DNA of 64,000 nucleotides from the NCBI RefSeq assembly GCF_012035195.1, contig NZ_JAAVJH010000012.1, forward strand, positions 31,480 to 95,479, in the 5' to 3' direction. Position 1 is the first letter of the stretch, and the number at the start of each line of letters is the position of its first letter. Made by a program: the position numbers and the translations under genes. This DNA comes from Sphingomonas corticis. GTDB taxonomy: Bacteria > Pseudomonadota > Alphaproteobacteria > Sphingomonadales > Sphingomonadaceae. Positions 63,894 through 64,000 of this stretch are shown one piece after another. The notes under the pieces were generated by a model, which had not been told where the DNA came from, did no database searches, and worked only from the letters and a program-made list of their open reading frames with translations.

Positions 63894-64000
63894 TGTGAGC
63901 GTTGCGATCTGATTCAGGCTCCGCAAGGAGACCGGAATGAGCGACCTGTTTTGGCTGACCGACGAGCAGATGGAGCGGCTGCGGCCGTTCTTTCCCAAGA
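63878..64000 (+). mobile_element. Left end of an IS5-family insertion sequence (cut by window edge)
   Basis: The target CTAG (63874-63877), preferred by IS427-group elements, is followed by GGTCAGGACCCATTG and about 45 bases later by the transposase start. The exact left boundary cannot be set without the right end. Confidence 0.65.
63937..64000 (+). CDS. IS5-family transposase, N-terminal part
   Basis: ATG at 63937 with AAGGAG upstream; 21 residues visible, MSDLFWLTDEQMERLRPFFP and K. This is the standard opening of IS5/IS427-type transposases of alphaproteobacteria (…L-T-D-E-Q-M-x-R-L-x-P-F-F-P-K). The DDE residues lie beyond the window. Confidence 0.85.
   Translation, partial: MSDLFWLTDEQMERLRPFFPK

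Overview
The window is high-GC DNA from what looks like an alphaproteobacterium of the sphingomonad type. The pointers are three large TonB-dependent receptors with QDIIVTAQKR-like TonB boxes, a CYP153-like P450 with its ferredoxin, small DUF6961-like proteins, and a dense load of catabolic oxidoreductases and CoA enzymes. This placement rests on gene content only; no rRNA, tRNA or CRISPR array was seen.

Layout. (1) 1-13.4 kb, catabolic block: end of an aldehyde dehydrogenase, MFS carrier, TonB receptor, GPH-type symporter, zinc alcohol dehydrogenase closed by a strong terminator, an FAD oxidoreductase, then on the minus strand an aromatic-type FAD monooxygenase, an acyl-CoA thioesterase and a 2-hydroxyacid dehydrogenase. 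(2) 13.7-22.2 kb: two related tiny DUF6961-like genes and a minus-strand set of lipoprotein, DUF2235 hydrolase, membrane alpha/beta hydrolase, gluzincin protease and metallo-beta-lactamase-fold protein, partly overlapping; this looks like an unnamed multi-enzyme system. (3) 22.2-41.5 kb, accessory island: proteins of unknown function, a histidine-kinase-like ATPase overlapping a TM0106-type RecB-like nuclease, an XRE regulator, a TnpB remnant, a three-gene tyrosine-recombinase module resembling the Gamma-Mobile-Trio, and a tightly coupled operon with three related DUF2384 (MbcA/ParS/Xre antitoxin-like) proteins, a protein of unknown function and a DEDD exonuclease-like protein. Decayed genes (SDR, NAPE-PLD-like hydrolase) lie at its right side. 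(4) 41.5-55.9 kb, second catabolic block: VOC protein, MASE1-PAS-GGDEF cyclase, IclR regulator, phosphoribosyltransferase, enoyl-CoA hydratase, CaiB-type CoA transferase, TonB receptor, TPP enzyme, MarR regulator, TonB receptor, thioesterase. (5) 56-64 kb: vanadium-haloperoxidase-like protein, aldo/keto reductase, ferredoxin plus P450, 2-hydroxyacid dehydrogenase, an avidin-like protein, two envelope proteins, and a gene cut by an IS5-type element at the right edge.

Links between regions. The palindrome CGTGCATAATGCACG lies in the marR-receptor intergenic region (about 52.9 kb) and again on the promoter of the FAD monooxygenase (about 11.1 kb), so one MarR protein probably controls both loci. 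A GTTCC-N7-GGAAC site lies before iclR and before the TonB receptor starting at 50511, suggesting IclR control of the CoA/receptor block. The sequence does not name the growth substrate; uptake by TonB receptors, ring or alkyl hydroxylation (FAD monooxygenase, P450), alcohol and aldehyde oxidation, and CoA-dependent breakdown are all represented.
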